From the NCBI GenBank assembly GCA_031254875.1, contig JAIRTW010000053.1, positions 1-35,897 on the forward strand: a stretch of DNA of 35,897 nt, given 5' to 3'. Below are positions 1 through 8,159 of the stretch, piece after piece (the stretch's first letter is position 1; each line of letters begins with the position of its first letter). Under the pieces are notes generated by a model. It saw only the letters and a list, made by a program, of their open reading frames with translations. It searched no databases and was not told the DNA's origin. Both the position numbers and the translations under genes were made by a program. This stretch comes from Candidatus Bathycorpusculum termitum (GTDB lineage Archaea > Thermoproteota > Bathyarchaeia > Bathyarchaeales > Bathycorpusculaceae).

Positions 1-820
1 ATTTGAGTAAAGATGTCAGGTGTGGCTATCTTGCCAGAGCTTTAGAGGTGTCAACCATGATGTCGCTTTTAGAAACTACTTTGATTCGGCACGTAAACCA
101 TCCCAATGATGACACACATTACCAGTATCCCACTCAATAACCACGTGTGAGATTTACCAATAACATGACATTCTGAGAGTGTTCACGTTTAGAGAGATTT
201 GTAGCGTAATAGCCTCTGTGAGAGGTCAAGCGGACGGAAATTAATGGTAAAATGCAAGAATTATTCGCGAGAAAAAACGTTAAAAGCGGCAAAGTTATGA
301 AAAAAGGCTCTATCTCCTATACGTGAAAACTCTCGACATTCTTTGGGTAACACCTTGGTAAATGCATCCCAGTCATCGGTGTAGAAGACCCAGTTCTTTA
401 GATGTTTGACTTTGTTGTAGAGCCGCTGGAAGACTGCAATATTACGATGGCCAAGCACCCAAACCACAACGCTCTGTGTGCCACGATCAAGGGCCTTGAG
501 GACCCAAAGCTTGATTTTTTGAACCACAAAAGCCGCCAGCCCATCAACCCAGCTCTTTGATTTCCCCCAAGACCTCTGTTGGAGCTTGATTTGCGCCAGC
601 TTCTACAATCCAGCGATATAGTAGAGAAGGTCAAGTGTCAAAAATATGAGCCAACATGTTAAAAGAAGCCTTCCCAACGAGTAGAGTATGGTGCACAGGG
701 CTTTTTTGGCAATCACACCTTGGATGTAGATAACGGTAAGGGATATTGGATAAGCAAAAGCGAGTGATTTGCCGTAAATCCTAAAAACTGTCGTGCATAT
801 ACCGTAAACGAGGCATTGTA
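1..820 (-). pseudogene. Decayed IS1-family transposase (InsAB'-like), continues past left edge
   Basis: Read on the minus strand, pieces of an IS1-type transposase appear in order but in different frames. Around 780-600 is the helix-turn-helix part (KASFNMLAHIF, then LLYRWIVEAG). Around 560-340 is the catalytic core (KLWVLKALDRGTQSVVVWVL, then VKHLKNWVFYTDDWDAF with the DDE-type acidic pair). Around 174-140 is ECHVIGKSHT, and 112-26 gives RIKVVSKSDIMVDTSK. Right at the left edge, ATPDIFTQ matches the usual IS1 C-terminus. Several frameshifts and stops separate the pieces, so it is dead. The core is also split by a 160-bp insertion at 175-334. Family assignment rests on remembered IS1 sequences. 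No intact terminal repeats of the IS itself were located. Confidence 0.8.
175..334. mobile_element. 160-bp MITE-like element with terminal inverted repeats and 8-bp target duplication
   Basis: The left end reads GAGAGTGTTCACGTTTAG. The reverse complement of the right end reads GAGAGTTTTCACGTATAG, with two mismatches in 18. The element is flanked by identical GACATTCT copies at 167-174 and 335-342, which is what an 8-bp target-site duplication would look like. Removing the element and one flank copy rejoins the IS1 transposase: LPKE upstream meets ECHVIGK downstream. The element has no coding capacity and contains a small inner palindrome, CCTCTGTGAGAGG, at 213-225. It must be mobilised in trans. 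I cannot name the parent transposon. Confidence 0.8.
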
Positions 821-1291
821 GTGAAACGTATTGAAGCACGCATCAAAACCCTTTTCGGGGAAGTTATAATCGAGGGTGACTCGCCGCAGGAAATTCTTGA
901 TATGATGGAGAGTATTCCTGAGAATTTTGTCGAAACACTCGCTGATTTTGTGTCTAACCGTTTAACGCAAGCAGGTGCACAACTAAGAGGTATCATTGAA
1001 CCTACCACAGAAGGCCCCGTTATCGTGACAAGAGAAAACCTCACCCATTATGAATCCGTGGGCTTAATTCTCTATGCCTCTGATGATCGACGAAACACTG
1101 CAGCACAAGTACAAAAGCTTTTGGAATCCAGCGGCATAAAAGTGATGGTCCCAGCACGTCTCAACGAAATGACTAAACGCGGTCAAGTCTTCAAACCGGA
1201 CCCCAATAAACCGGATTATAAACTTACCATTCAGGGCGAGAAATGGGTAGAGGATGAAATTATTGCAAAGCTACGGGGCAGGATGGCTTAA
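821..1291 (+). CDS. Conserved-looking hypothetical protein, 156 aa
   Basis: I do not recognise this family. The start is GTG, immediately right of the IS1 debris, so upstream signals may have been altered by insertion. The N-terminal 50 residues are acidic and look helical (GDSPQEILDMMESIPENF). Residues about 75-155 resemble a winged-helix unit: helical RRNTAAQVQKLLESSG followed by a basic loop and a short strand pair ending near YKLTIQGEKWVEDEI. This suggests a small regulator or nucleic-acid-binding protein, but no diagnostic motif is present. The inverted repeat GCTCAA/TTGAGC at 1367-1386 lies downstream and may aid termination. Confidence 0.6.
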   Translation: MKRIEARIKTLFGEVIIEGDSPQEILDMMESIPENFVETLADFVSNRLTQAGAQLRGIIEPTTEGPVIVTRENLTHYESVGLILYASDDRRNTAAQVQKLLESSGIKVMVPARLNEMTKRGQVFKPDPNKPDYKLTIQGEKWVEDEIIAKLRGRMA

Positions 1292-1524
1292 TAGGCAATT
1301 TCATGCCAAGTTGATTCCTCGGGCCAATCTTTCCTATAACTATGGATTATCTACAACAGACCCCGTGCTCAAATATTCTGTTGAGCCCGACTTAATGGGC
1401 AATATCACCGTTTGCACATAAACTTAGCCTTATGGAAATAACATTACCCAGTAGGCGGAGTTGTGCCTGTTTCCCAAAAACATATTACCGACCTGGAGAT
1501 ATTTTCTCCTGAGGAGAGAAACAG

Positions 1525-1791
1525 GTGGATTTAGCACTTTTATTTGCAGCAGTTGTTTACTCGGTACTGGACAGGCTTGGATTCACAGGCATAGACACAA
1601 CAATCCTGGCAATCTTGGTAATCCTGGTCATTATAGGCTTAGTCATCATAGTTCTCGTTAAATTTTTCCTAATACTTATCCCCGCCATCCTTGTTGCTAT
1701 ACTGGTGTATTTCCTAACCGGCGGCAACATGTTGTGGACAGGCATAGCTTTTCTAGTGGTTGCCCTGCTGTCGTTGCTAAGGAAAATATAG
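1525..1791 (+). CDS. Small membrane protein, three predicted TM segments, 88 aa
   Basis: The protein is almost wholly hydrophobic. Segments at about residues 2-13, 26-62 (long enough for two passes) and 68-85 are separated by short polar turns (GFTGIDTT, TGGN). The C-terminus RKI is basic. The start is GTG, preceded by a good ribosome-binding site (GAGGAGAG, about 6 nt upstream). A T-rich tract follows the stop. No family is recognised and the function is unknown. The gene stands alone, with no same-strand neighbour closer than 180 nt. Confidence 0.6.
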   Translation: MDLALLFAAVVYSVLDRLGFTGIDTTILAILVILVIIGLVIIVLVKFFLILIPAILVAILVYFLTGGNMLWTGIAFLVVALLSLLRKI

Positions 1792-1792
1792 T

Positions 1793-1834
1793 TTTTATCA
1801 ATACATTTTTTCATTTTTTTATTTTTATTAAAGT
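1793..1834 (+). terminator. T-rich terminator after the small membrane protein
   Basis: Runs of 5, 6, 7 and 5 T lie within about 40 nt directly after the stop codon. This is the usual form of an archaeal intrinsic terminator, and no strong stem precedes it. Confidence 0.5.
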
Positions 1835-1961
1835 CAGAAATTTTTTAACCAGTATCATAAAAGTTGAAAAGCACCAGATATTCTATGGAGAGCGAAATCA
1901 AGAGAATAATTAAGTGAAGAATGGAAAATACAGCGTTTGCAGGCTCTTGTTTTCATAAGGC

Positions 1962-1969
1962 TTTTATAT
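1962..1969 (+). promoter_or_regulatory. TATA box for the LSm gene
   Basis: TTTTATAT is centred near 1966, predicting a transcript start near 1992. That excludes the upstream GTG at 1977 as a translation start and leaves ATG 2001 or ATG 2019. Confidence 0.5.
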
Positions 1970-2018
1970 CTGAAGAGTGGTTCTTGAGATATCAACAGGA
2001 ATGGACAGGGAATTCATA

Positions 2019-2267
2019 ATGTCAATGATGGAACCAAGTAAAAAACCACTAAATGTTCTCATAAAACAGTTGCACGGCAACATTGAAGTCGTCCTCAAAA
2101 ACGGATATGAATACAAGGGAAAAATGATTAAATGCGACGGGCATATGAATCTGCTCCTAGAAGGCGCAACGGAGTGCAAAGAAGAACAGCTCATGACTAA
2201 CTATGGTAATGTGCTACTACGCGGAAACAACATACTATATATCGTGTTAAATACGAACATGCACTAA
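2019..2267 (+). CDS. Sm-like archaeal RNA-binding protein (LSm)
   Basis: SmAPs form hexa- or heptameric rings that bind U-rich RNA. The 82-residue protein shows the Sm1 motif (PLNVLIKQLHGNIEVVLKNG, then YEYKGKMIKCDGHMNLLLE) and the Sm2 motif (GNVLLRGNNILYIVL), including the DxHMNL loop and the LLRG(N) RNA-binding loop. I chose ATG 2019 because AGGGA lies about 8 nt upstream and the family normally begins close to the PL of Sm1. ATG 2001 would add six residues. The gene overlaps the end of the convergent RIO2 gene by four bases. Confidence 0.93.
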   Translation: MSMMEPSKKPLNVLIKQLHGNIEVVLKNGYEYKGKMIKCDGHMNLLLEGATECKEEQLMTNYGNVLLRGNNILYIVLNTNMH

Positions 2268-3163
2268 AGGGGTAGCTTTTTAGCTTCCCCAATTACATAT
2301 CTGCAGGCTTCAGTTACAGTTAGTTCTAAGCTGAATTTACGGCTGAAAAAAACCAACACATTCTTTAAATCCCGTTCGAGCAACTCCATTGCGTTTTTAT
2401 GATCAGTTTTAACAGCCTGTGGCCAATCGATTATTAAAATATGCCCGTCAGGTTGCAGAATAATATTGTATTCACTGAGGTCAGCGTGGATTATGTTGGC
2501 TTTAATGTATGCTTTTTTGACGTTGCACAGAATTTCTTGCAGAACCTCGGAGGTTTCGCCGATGTCTCTGTAACGTGAGAGTTCACCGCCCTCAATCATC
2601 CCCATCGCGATAACGTGGCGGTTCTGGCTAAGCGGCTGGGGCACAGAAACACCAGCTTCATACACCAGCTTCATGGCTTGAAATTCCCTCTCCGCCGCCA
2701 AATGCGACTGAAACAACCATGACGAATGCTCACGGATGTAGCCTCGTTTACGTCGTGTCTGCCTAAAACTAATCCGGCCTAATCTGTGGAATTTAATGGC
2801 TATACGCTCCCCAGAAGGGCTCAGTGCATCGTAGACGTCAGCCTCTTTGCCCACCCCCAAGATCTGTCCAAACGAGACGATAATCTCAGCCTTTACCAGA
2901 GCATTTATAGCTAAACAGTCGTACCCCGCATAGTTCAAGGTGTAACCGGTGTAAGCGCCGCGTGTCCGGTAAATTAAGTTCAGCTTGTCAAGCTTGTCTA
3001 ATGCATATACGACACGTTCAAGCGGGACCTTGGCATATTTGTGAATTTGTTCAACGGGAACGAATTCCCATTTTGCCATTGCCACTTCGATTATGTTGAG
3101 GATTCTGAAGTCTTCACTTTCTAATTTTCGAAATATCTGCACAGCAACTTCAGCGCTTGACAT
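2264..3163 (-). CDS. rio2: RIO2 serine kinase/ATPase
   Basis: RIO2 acts in late small-subunit ribosome maturation. Counting from the TTG six bases upstream (3169), residues 1-90 form the winged-helix domain typical of RIO2. The kinase fold follows, with the ATP loop GVGKEADVY at 105-113, catalytic Lys126 in IAIKFHRLGR, the catalytic loop HADLSEYN with Asp230, and the metal-binding IIDWPQAV with Asp248. The residues needed for activity are all present and the length of about 300 is normal. ATG 3163 is preferred. The gene is convergent with and overlaps LSm, so both RNA-related genes end at the same point without forming an operon. Confidence 0.96.
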   Translation of the reverse strand: MSSAEVAVQIFRKLESEDFRILNIIEVAMAKWEFVPVEQIHKYAKVPLERVVYALDKLDKLNLIYRTRGAYTGYTLNYAGYDCLAINALVKAEIIVSFGQILGVGKEADVYDALSPSGERIAIKFHRLGRISFRQTRRKRGYIREHSSWLFQSHLAAEREFQAMKLVYEAGVSVPQPLSQNRHVIAMGMIEGGELSRYRDIGETSEVLQEILCNVKKAYIKANIIHADLSEYNIILQPDGHILIIDWPQAVKTDHKNAMELLERDLKNVLVFFSRKFSLELTVTEACRYVIGEAKKLPL

Positions 3164-3169
3164 ATGCAA

Positions 3170-3720
3170 TCACTGACTTTATGGTGTAATCTTGATATTT
3201 CATGCCTTTTCCTCGGGAGTGTTTATTGGACTTAATTGGAAGATCAGTTTACTTTCACTGACCTCACCCCTATCTGTGGCATACGGATTAAGCTAGCTAT
3301 TATTAGACTAAACAGCTTAAGGAGTATATTGTGAGAGGGGAATACCCTGCTCAGTATTTACTCTCCCAGATTTATCCCTTCTCATCCCCTCTCACAAGCT
3401 TAAGTTATTGTTTATGTTTAAATAATCTTCAAGAGCATGTACTAATCGCATAATCTTTTAACAGATTGTTTTTATTATCAGCTGAGGAGGAGGATAACTT
3501 AGTAGTTACGTCTGGCTTTCAATTCATACGCTATGATACGAGCGGTGTGTACTATGTATCGTAAAAGAAAGTAACTGACTTGATGGTTTTAAAAATGTTT
3601 ATGTGGTTTCATTATTAAAACTATCCAAATTTTATCGAGATTTTAGGTGTTACTTATATGGGAGAAAATCAATAATTTGGCTATAATCAAATGCGTGCAT
3701 CAGCAATAATTAATTAGTAA
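3170..3720. other. Gene-free stretch, 550 nt
   Basis: Apart from the long inverted repeat at 3314-3404, no convincing gene is seen. A strong SD-like GAGGAGGAGGATAAC at about 3484-3498 is not followed by a usable start codon. A TATA-like TTACTTATATG near 3651-3661 could serve the gene at 3721. Confidence 0.5.
3314..3404. repeat. Long inverted repeat with TTGTGAGAGGGGA arms
   Basis: The arms TTGTGAGAGGGGA (3329-3341) and TCCCCTCTCACAA (3385-3397) are perfect complements over 13 bp around a 43-nt loop. The unit is bordered on both sides by AGCTTAAG (3314-3321 and 3397-3404). Because CTTAAG is itself palindromic, these borders may extend the stem or be a duplicated target. A related hairpin lies at 8924-8986. 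It could be a small mobile element or a structured RNA. Confidence 0.6.
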
Positions 3721-4449
3721 ATGCATGGTCTAAATATGGCAATAAACCAAGAAAACGTTTCCAGAGTTCTTTCAGTACTCTCACATCCACTGCGAAGAGA
3801 CATACTTCTCTATTTAAGTAACAATGGAGAGGCCTCTTTCACAGATCTACTTAACTTCCTCAAAGTCGACACTGGAAAACTCAGCTTTCACCTTCGGGCG
3901 CTATCGCCGTTTGTAGAGCAAACACAGAGCAGTAAATACAAACTCAGCCGCGCAGGAGAAAGCGCTGTACGCATCATCCATGACGTGGAAGGGTGGGCAG
4001 AAGCCGCTGACGTGCAGGGTAAAGCAAGTTCGCTTCCACTTGCCTCATTTCAAAAGCGTATGTTTGCTTTCCTCATCGACCTCGGGTTAATCCTCGCCAT
4101 AACGATGACTATCACAATTATCCCAAGCTTGATCTCGCCCGATATAGCGACATTCTTAACAAACAGCGTTAGCGGATCACTCTTTATTACCATCGGGTTA
4201 CTCTGGCTCTACTCAACACTACTTGAGGGTTTTAACGGACAAAGTCTCGGCAAACGCATCATCGGATTAAAAGTCGTCCGCACTGACGGCAAAAAAATGA
4301 GCTACGATCACGCAGCAGTCCGCAACTTTGGCAAAGTTCTTCCGCTTCTGCCCTTTGATTTGTTGTTTGGCTGGCGCATAAAAAACACCACATTTTTGCG
4401 ATATTTTGACAAATTTGCAGGCACCACTGTCATTAATCTGCGCACCTAA
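3721..4449 (+). CDS. ArsR-like winged-helix domain fused to RDD membrane domain
   Basis: Residues about 10-90 form a winged helix of the ArsR-like type common in archaea (VLSVLSHPLRRDILLYLS, then FTDLLNFLKVDTGKLSFHL). Residues 108-240 are an RDD domain: the R-x-x-A-x-x-I-D signature FQKRMFAFLIDLGLI opens the first TM helix, a second TM helix lies near 150-167, and the typical GQSLGKRIIGLKVVRTDGKK follows, then AAVRNFGKVLPLLP. The regulator may sense something at the membrane, or the RDD part may act in transport as reported for some RDD proteins; neither is shown here. ATG 3721 or ATG 3736 could be the start. Confidence 0.85.
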   Translation: MHGLNMAINQENVSRVLSVLSHPLRRDILLYLSNNGEASFTDLLNFLKVDTGKLSFHLRALSPFVEQTQSSKYKLSRAGESAVRIIHDVEGWAEAADVQGKASSLPLASFQKRMFAFLIDLGLILAITMTITIIPSLISPDIATFLTNSVSGSLFITIGLLWLYSTLLEGFNGQSLGKRIIGLKVVRTDGKKMSYDHAAVRNFGKVLPLLPFDLLFGWRIKNTTFLRYFDKFAGTTVINLRT

Positions 4450-4503
4450 CTTTAAAGTAAAATCTTATCTGTCTCCAAGCAGTAGCCTTCTGTGTGGAAT
4501 CTC

Positions 4504-4968
4504 ATGAGTGAAAAGGAGTTGCGTGTTTCCAAAATCAAAGAAGGCACCGTAATTGACCATATCCGCGGCGGCTATGCACTTGATGTAGTCAAAATTTTAG
4601 GAATAACCGGCAAAGAAAAACGGGTCATGACCATCGCAGTTAATGTACCCAGCAAACGTTTCGGCGCCAAGGATATAGTAAAAATCGAAGGAAAACTGCT
4701 CAGTCCTCAAGAAGTCAACCGTATCGCACTGGTTGCTCCACGGGCCTCCATCAACCTAATCCATGATTACCTGGTGGTAGAAAAACGAGAAGTTCAGTTA
4801 CCCAAAATTATCGAAGGAATTGTCAAATGCATCAATCCCAGCTGCGTAAGCAACAGTGGAGAACCGATCATCTCTAAATTCCATGTTAAACAAGAAGAAC
4901 CCCTACTGCTTAAATGCCACTACTGCGGGATAACCATCGAACAACCAGATGTGCTAGGACAACTTTAG
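4504..4968 (+). CDS. pyrI: Aspartate carbamoyltransferase regulatory subunit
   Basis: PyrI binds nucleotide effectors and tunes PyrB, the catalytic subunit of the first committed step of pyrimidine synthesis. The 154-residue protein has the allosteric N-domain (SKIKEGTVIDHIRGG, then ALDVVKILGI) and the C-terminal zinc site with Cys109, Cys114, Cys138 and Cys141. I chose ATG 4504, since the in-frame GTG at 4492 would add a non-conserved leader. In archaea pyrI normally follows pyrB, but here the preceding gene is the HTH-RDD protein, so pyrB must lie elsewhere. TTTAAAGTA near 4452 is a candidate TATA box for a separate promoter. The stop overlaps the convergent neighbour by four bases. Confidence 0.96.
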   Translation: MSEKELRVSKIKEGTVIDHIRGGYALDVVKILGITGKEKRVMTIAVNVPSKRFGAKDIVKIEGKLLSPQEVNRIALVAPRASINLIHDYLVVEKREVQLPKIIEGIVKCINPSCVSNSGEPIISKFHVKQEEPLLLKCHYCGITIEQPDVLGQL

Positions 4969-5417
4969 CAAGGCAACCGCTCCTCAGCCAGCAAAAACAG
5001 CAACTCAAAATCCTGCTTCACAATCAGTTTACCCCCCTTGTTTATAGCAGGACATTCAAGCGTATAGTTGAATACATATATACCGCGGTCAGGATTGAAC
5101 CGCAAGTCAAAAGGGTAGAACCGACAGATAAGCGGCCGGAACTCGTAGATATTACAACAATTATTTTTGAGAAAAAAACACTTACCCCACGGTTTCTTCA
5201 TCTCATAAATATAGGGGGTTCTGTCGGCTACTTCTTTGGCAAAATCGTCAATCAACAGATGAGTCTCAGCCGAGATTTTTTTAACCTCGGAGTCCAAGAG
5301 CAGGATACACCGTTTTTTCTGCGGAGTATCACCACAACACAAACCACACCCATTACATTCAAAACAAACATTAGTAGGATAAGTAAAATCCACAGACCTC
5401 ACACATGTGACACCCAA
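4965..5417 (-). CDS. YkgJ-family Cys-cluster protein (putative metal-binding)
   Basis: The N-terminus carries a dense Cys motif: Cys18, Cys21, Cys24, Cys27 and Cys28 in FECNGCGLCCGD. A second set follows at Cys80, Cys87 and Cys88, then the family signature RPLICRFYPF at 94-103. The family is predicted to chelate zinc or an Fe-S cluster; its substrate is unknown. The start appears to be TTG 5417, and an in-frame GTG lies five codons further in. The gene is 12 nt downstream of the MazG-like gene and probably shares its transcript. Confidence 0.85.
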   Translation of the reverse strand: MGVTCVRSVDFTYPTNVCFECNGCGLCCGDTPQKKRCILLLDSEVKKISAETHLLIDDFAKEVADRTPYIYEMKKPWGKCFFLKNNCCNIYEFRPLICRFYPFDLRFNPDRGIYVFNYTLECPAINKGGKLIVKQDFELLFLLAEERLPC

Positions 5418-5429
5418 TTAAAGCTGAGA

Positions 5430-5768
5430 TTATGGAGACTGATTAACACGGTGACCTTCACCGTACTGAAAAGGCCGACCTATATTTTTTGCGAGTTTTT
5501 TAGCAAAGACTTCATCCATGTTCATATTTGGGCAGGCGAGGCGGCTGGTGTCGAGGATATAAAAGATTACATCGATGAGTTCCTCTGCAATTTTTTCTTC
5601 ATCCAGTCCCTTCTTCCATGCATCGCTGGCTTCGCCGAGTTCGATGAAGGCAAACAACAACTTTTTTGGGATATCCTCGGGTTTATTGTAGAACCCCTTA
5701 GCTATAACTAGGGCTTCAATTTCTTTTTTCATCTCTTCCAGCTGCAACTCTGCAAACTCCTGATGCAA
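5430..5768 (-). CDS. MazG-like nucleotide pyrophosphohydrolase
   Basis: This 112-residue all-alpha protein has the MazG/dUTPase-like metal-binding pattern. ELGEASDAWKKG supplies the first acidic pair and EELIDVIFYILD the second (E-E-x-x-D). Such proteins hydrolyse non-canonical or damaged NTPs to NMP and PPi; the exact substrate cannot be read from the sequence. A TATA-like TTTATATA (minus strand, 5784-5792) would put the transcript start near 5761, inside the current N-terminus. ATG 5732 (MKKEIEALV) is therefore a real alternative start. Confidence 0.8.
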   Translation of the reverse strand: MHQEFAELQLEEMKKEIEALVIAKGFYNKPEDIPKKLLFAFIELGEASDAWKKGLDEEKIAEELIDVIFYILDTSRLACPNMNMDEVFAKKLAKNIGRPFQYGEGHRVNQSP

Positions 5769-5783
5769 ACACTACGACCTGCC

Positions 5784-5792
5784 TATATAAAG
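5784..5792 (-). promoter_or_regulatory. TATA box for the MazG-like/YkgJ pair
   Basis: On the minus strand the sequence reads CTTTATATAGG. The position fits a start just inside the annotated N-terminus of the MazG-like gene, and it argues for ATG 5732 or a very short leader. Confidence 0.4.
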
Positions 5793-5953
5793 GGTATTTA
5801 GAAAACCAGTATGATCCTGGCACGCGTAAATCCCTACTGTTTATGCATGCATCATCAGCTAAAACATGCTTCAAACATGTCACAACAATCGACCTGTAGC
5901 GTTACCTTTAATATTCCAAATTTTTATCCCATAAGATGTAAGGTGAATTGTTC

Positions 5954-6916
5954 ATGGTTAGAGCATTAAATGTAAATCAACTAGCTTGGCAGAAAGCACA
6001 GAAATTCCTTGATAACCCCGAATTGTATGGTGTTACCGTTTCAAAATCCAGTGCAGGAGCTACCATCATCGATGCCGGCGTCAATGCGCCAGGCGGATTT
6101 GCATCAGGTAAACTCTTAACAGAGCTATGTTTAGGCGGCGTTGCAAAAGTTCAATTGGGCATAAAAAGTTATGGAGACATATCTTTCCCATCCATAACGG
6201 TTACCTCCGACCACCCCGCAGTTGCCATGCTTGGCAGTCAATTTGCAGGCTGGCGTATCAAAGACGGCGACAACATCGCCATCGGCTCAGGACCGGTTCG
6301 TGCCATTGCATTAAAACCTAAAGAAACCTATGAAGAAATCGCATATACAGACCAAAGTGACAAAGCCGTCATTGTCCTTGAGAGCAATGTAATGCCCTCA
6401 GATGTGCTCGTAGAAAAAGTTTGCAAAGCCAGCAACATAACAGCGCCAAACTTGATAGTTGCTGTTGCTCCAACCGCCAGCGTCGCTGGTTTAACACAGG
6501 TGGCAGGCAGAGTTGTCGAAGTAGGCATCCATAAACTCCACACACTGGGTCTAGATCCCAAAGTCATCCGCTACGCAACAGGTTATGCACCAATACCTCC
6601 CGTGGGACCCGACTTTGAAGTTGCCATGGCACGAACCAACGACGTCATTCTCTATGGCGGAACTGTTTACGTAACCGTCGACTACGACGACGAAACCAAA
6701 CTACAAAAACTAGTCAATGATGCACCCTCGCTTAACTCAAAAGACTATGGCAAACCGTTTCTACAAATTTTCCTCGACGCGGGCAAAGACTTCTACAAAA
6801 TCGACGGCGGCTTATTCGCTCCAGCCCTGCTCATGGTAAACAATGCCAAAACAGGCAGAACATTTAAGGCAGGAAAAATAAACCCGCAGGTTTTAGCCCA
6901 AGCCCTGGGCTTCTAA
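5954..6916 (+). CDS. mch: Methenyltetrahydromethanopterin cyclohydrolase
   Basis: Mch interconverts N5,N10-methenyl-H4MPT and N5-formyl-H4MPT in the archaeal methyl branch of the reductive acetyl-CoA pathway and in methanogenesis or methylotrophy. The 320-residue length and motifs fit: INxxAW-like opening VNQLAWQKA, TIIDAGVNAPGG, GSGPVRA near residue 114, AVAPTASVAGLTQVAGR and the late YGGTVYVTVDYDD. ATG 5954 has an SD (AGGTGA) seven bases upstream. TTTAATATT near 5907 is a plausible TATA box. No other C1-pathway gene is in the window, so this gene shows H4MPT use but not the direction of the pathway. Confidence 0.97.
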   Translation: MVRALNVNQLAWQKAQKFLDNPELYGVTVSKSSAGATIIDAGVNAPGGFASGKLLTELCLGGVAKVQLGIKSYGDISFPSITVTSDHPAVAMLGSQFAGWRIKDGDNIAIGSGPVRAIALKPKETYEEIAYTDQSDKAVIVLESNVMPSDVLVEKVCKASNITAPNLIVAVAPTASVAGLTQVAGRVVEVGIHKLHTLGLDPKVIRYATGYAPIPPVGPDFEVAMARTNDVILYGGTVYVTVDYDDETKLQKLVNDAPSLNSKDYGKPFLQIFLDAGKDFYKIDGGLFAPALLMVNNAKTGRTFKAGKINPQVLAQALGF

Positions 6917-7459
6917 CCCGCTTTAATTTTTCTATAGCTATAGTTTTCTTTCTTGGTATGGTTAGAGGAAGTACTTATTGAACACGCGGTGCAATTATCC
7001 AGCCTATGGGCAGGGGCGTATAACACAGGGTTGTGTTGAAGATAGCTGGCAGAGAGGCCGTAAAGCATTTGTGAGGACTTGGTCGAATCCATAGCATAGT
7101 GATATCACGTTATCAAAAGAGGTACATTCTAACAACACCGCGCATAACAAAGGCCACGGCTTTTTTGGAACACACAAATTGAAATCTACATCGAAGGCAG
7201 TATGTTGACGATTTTTGCGCTCCGAATATTTGCCCCTGCTTTGAATGGCTATCACTCTTTTAGGGTATTTTTGCGTTGTGCATACCCCCTATCTCCATTG
7301 CCTTTCTCCACAATGTTCACCTCGAGTCAACCCAAAATAGTTTTGTCCCAAAAGCCGGAATCCTACTAAAAATCCAGCTTGAAAAACAGAGGTTTTAAAT
7401 TACGCCGCTATATTGAGACAAGATAATTCTCCGCTGAGGATGAAATGTTTCTCATGGTT
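6917..7459. other. Gene-free stretch with possible transposase debris
   Basis: No intact gene is seen. On the minus strand, 7004-7255 stays open and contains short stretches (KKAVAFVM in one frame, a C-x-x-C in STYCLRCRF) reminiscent of the zinc-ribbon/HTH start of an IS transposase. The match is too weak to name. Confidence 0.3.
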
Positions 7460-8044
7460 TTAAACAGGTTTTATTTTTGGTCTGTAAAAGTACGCGCCTA
7501 TAAAATTGTCGACAGCTTTATTACTTAGCAAAAAAGCCATTATAAGACTCATTATTGCGACTTCAATGATTGCTTTTATCATAATTCCGTTTACTATAAC
7601 ACTTGCCATTGGTGCAGAGTTTAAAAATAATGGAAGCAATGCAATGAGGTAAACATAGGTAAATAGACCTTCAGGCACATAAGCGAGTAATACTAGAGGT
7701 ATGCATAGTAAAGCCTTGTGTAGCCTGTTGTTTAATTTGAGGTTTGCAACAAGTAAACCAATGGTTAAGCCCGTGAGACCTTTTCCGAGGGGCAGAGCGA
7801 GTAAGGCTATAAAAGCCCCATTTCCTGCGGGACCAAGCATGATTCCCGGAATTATTCCAGCAATTAAGCCTGTAGCAAAACCAGCTTTTGGACCAGCATA
7901 GATACCGGCTATGAACACCGCAAGCAAAGAGAAGTCTAGCGCTATGTTTTGGCCTATATACCCAACTAATGCCAAGCTTATAAGAAATAAACTGTTTCCA
8001 AGCGCACCCATCATTATTATGAATGTTAGCCTTTTGGTGTCCAA
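7460..8044 (-). CDS. Polytopic membrane protein, probable ECF-transporter S component
   Basis: The 194-residue protein has about five to six TM helices. Its segment VFIAGIYAGPKAGFATGLIA, followed by GIIPGIMLGPAGNGAF, resembles the G-rich third helix and loop of ECF S components, which capture vitamins or metals for a shared EcfA/EcfT engine. No EcfA or EcfT gene is nearby and no riboswitch is evident upstream, so the ligand cannot be guessed. The start is TTG 8044; a TATA-like TCTTAAATG lies about 35 nt upstream on the minus strand. It could also be an unrelated small membrane protein. Confidence 0.55.
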   Translation of the reverse strand: MDTKRLTFIIMMGALGNSLFLISLALVGYIGQNIALDFSLLAVFIAGIYAGPKAGFATGLIAGIIPGIMLGPAGNGAFIALLALPLGKGLTGLTIGLLVANLKLNNRLHKALLCIPLVLLAYVPEGLFTYVYLIALLPLFLNSAPMASVIVNGIMIKAIIEVAIMSLIMAFLLSNKAVDNFIGAYFYRPKIKPV

Positions 8045-8159
8045 ACGGTTCCCCGTTATTTAAGCTATCCACACCCATTTAAGATTATGTACCCAAAAAT
8101 AAGTTAGCCTAATCATAGCAGGCTATAAAAATCATAAGCAGGTAAATAACGTGCGGATA

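Noticed and set aside
3484-3498. Repeated GGAGGATAAC word (also near 8346 and 18513)
   Set aside because: Flanking sequences do not align, and SD-like words recur by chance.
4914-5711. 265-codon open frame on the plus strand
   Set aside because: It lies antisense to the clear YkgJ and MazG-like genes and its composition is not protein-like.
7004-7255. Second IS transposase remnant
   Set aside because: Only short, frame-hopping similarities; not enough to claim a family.
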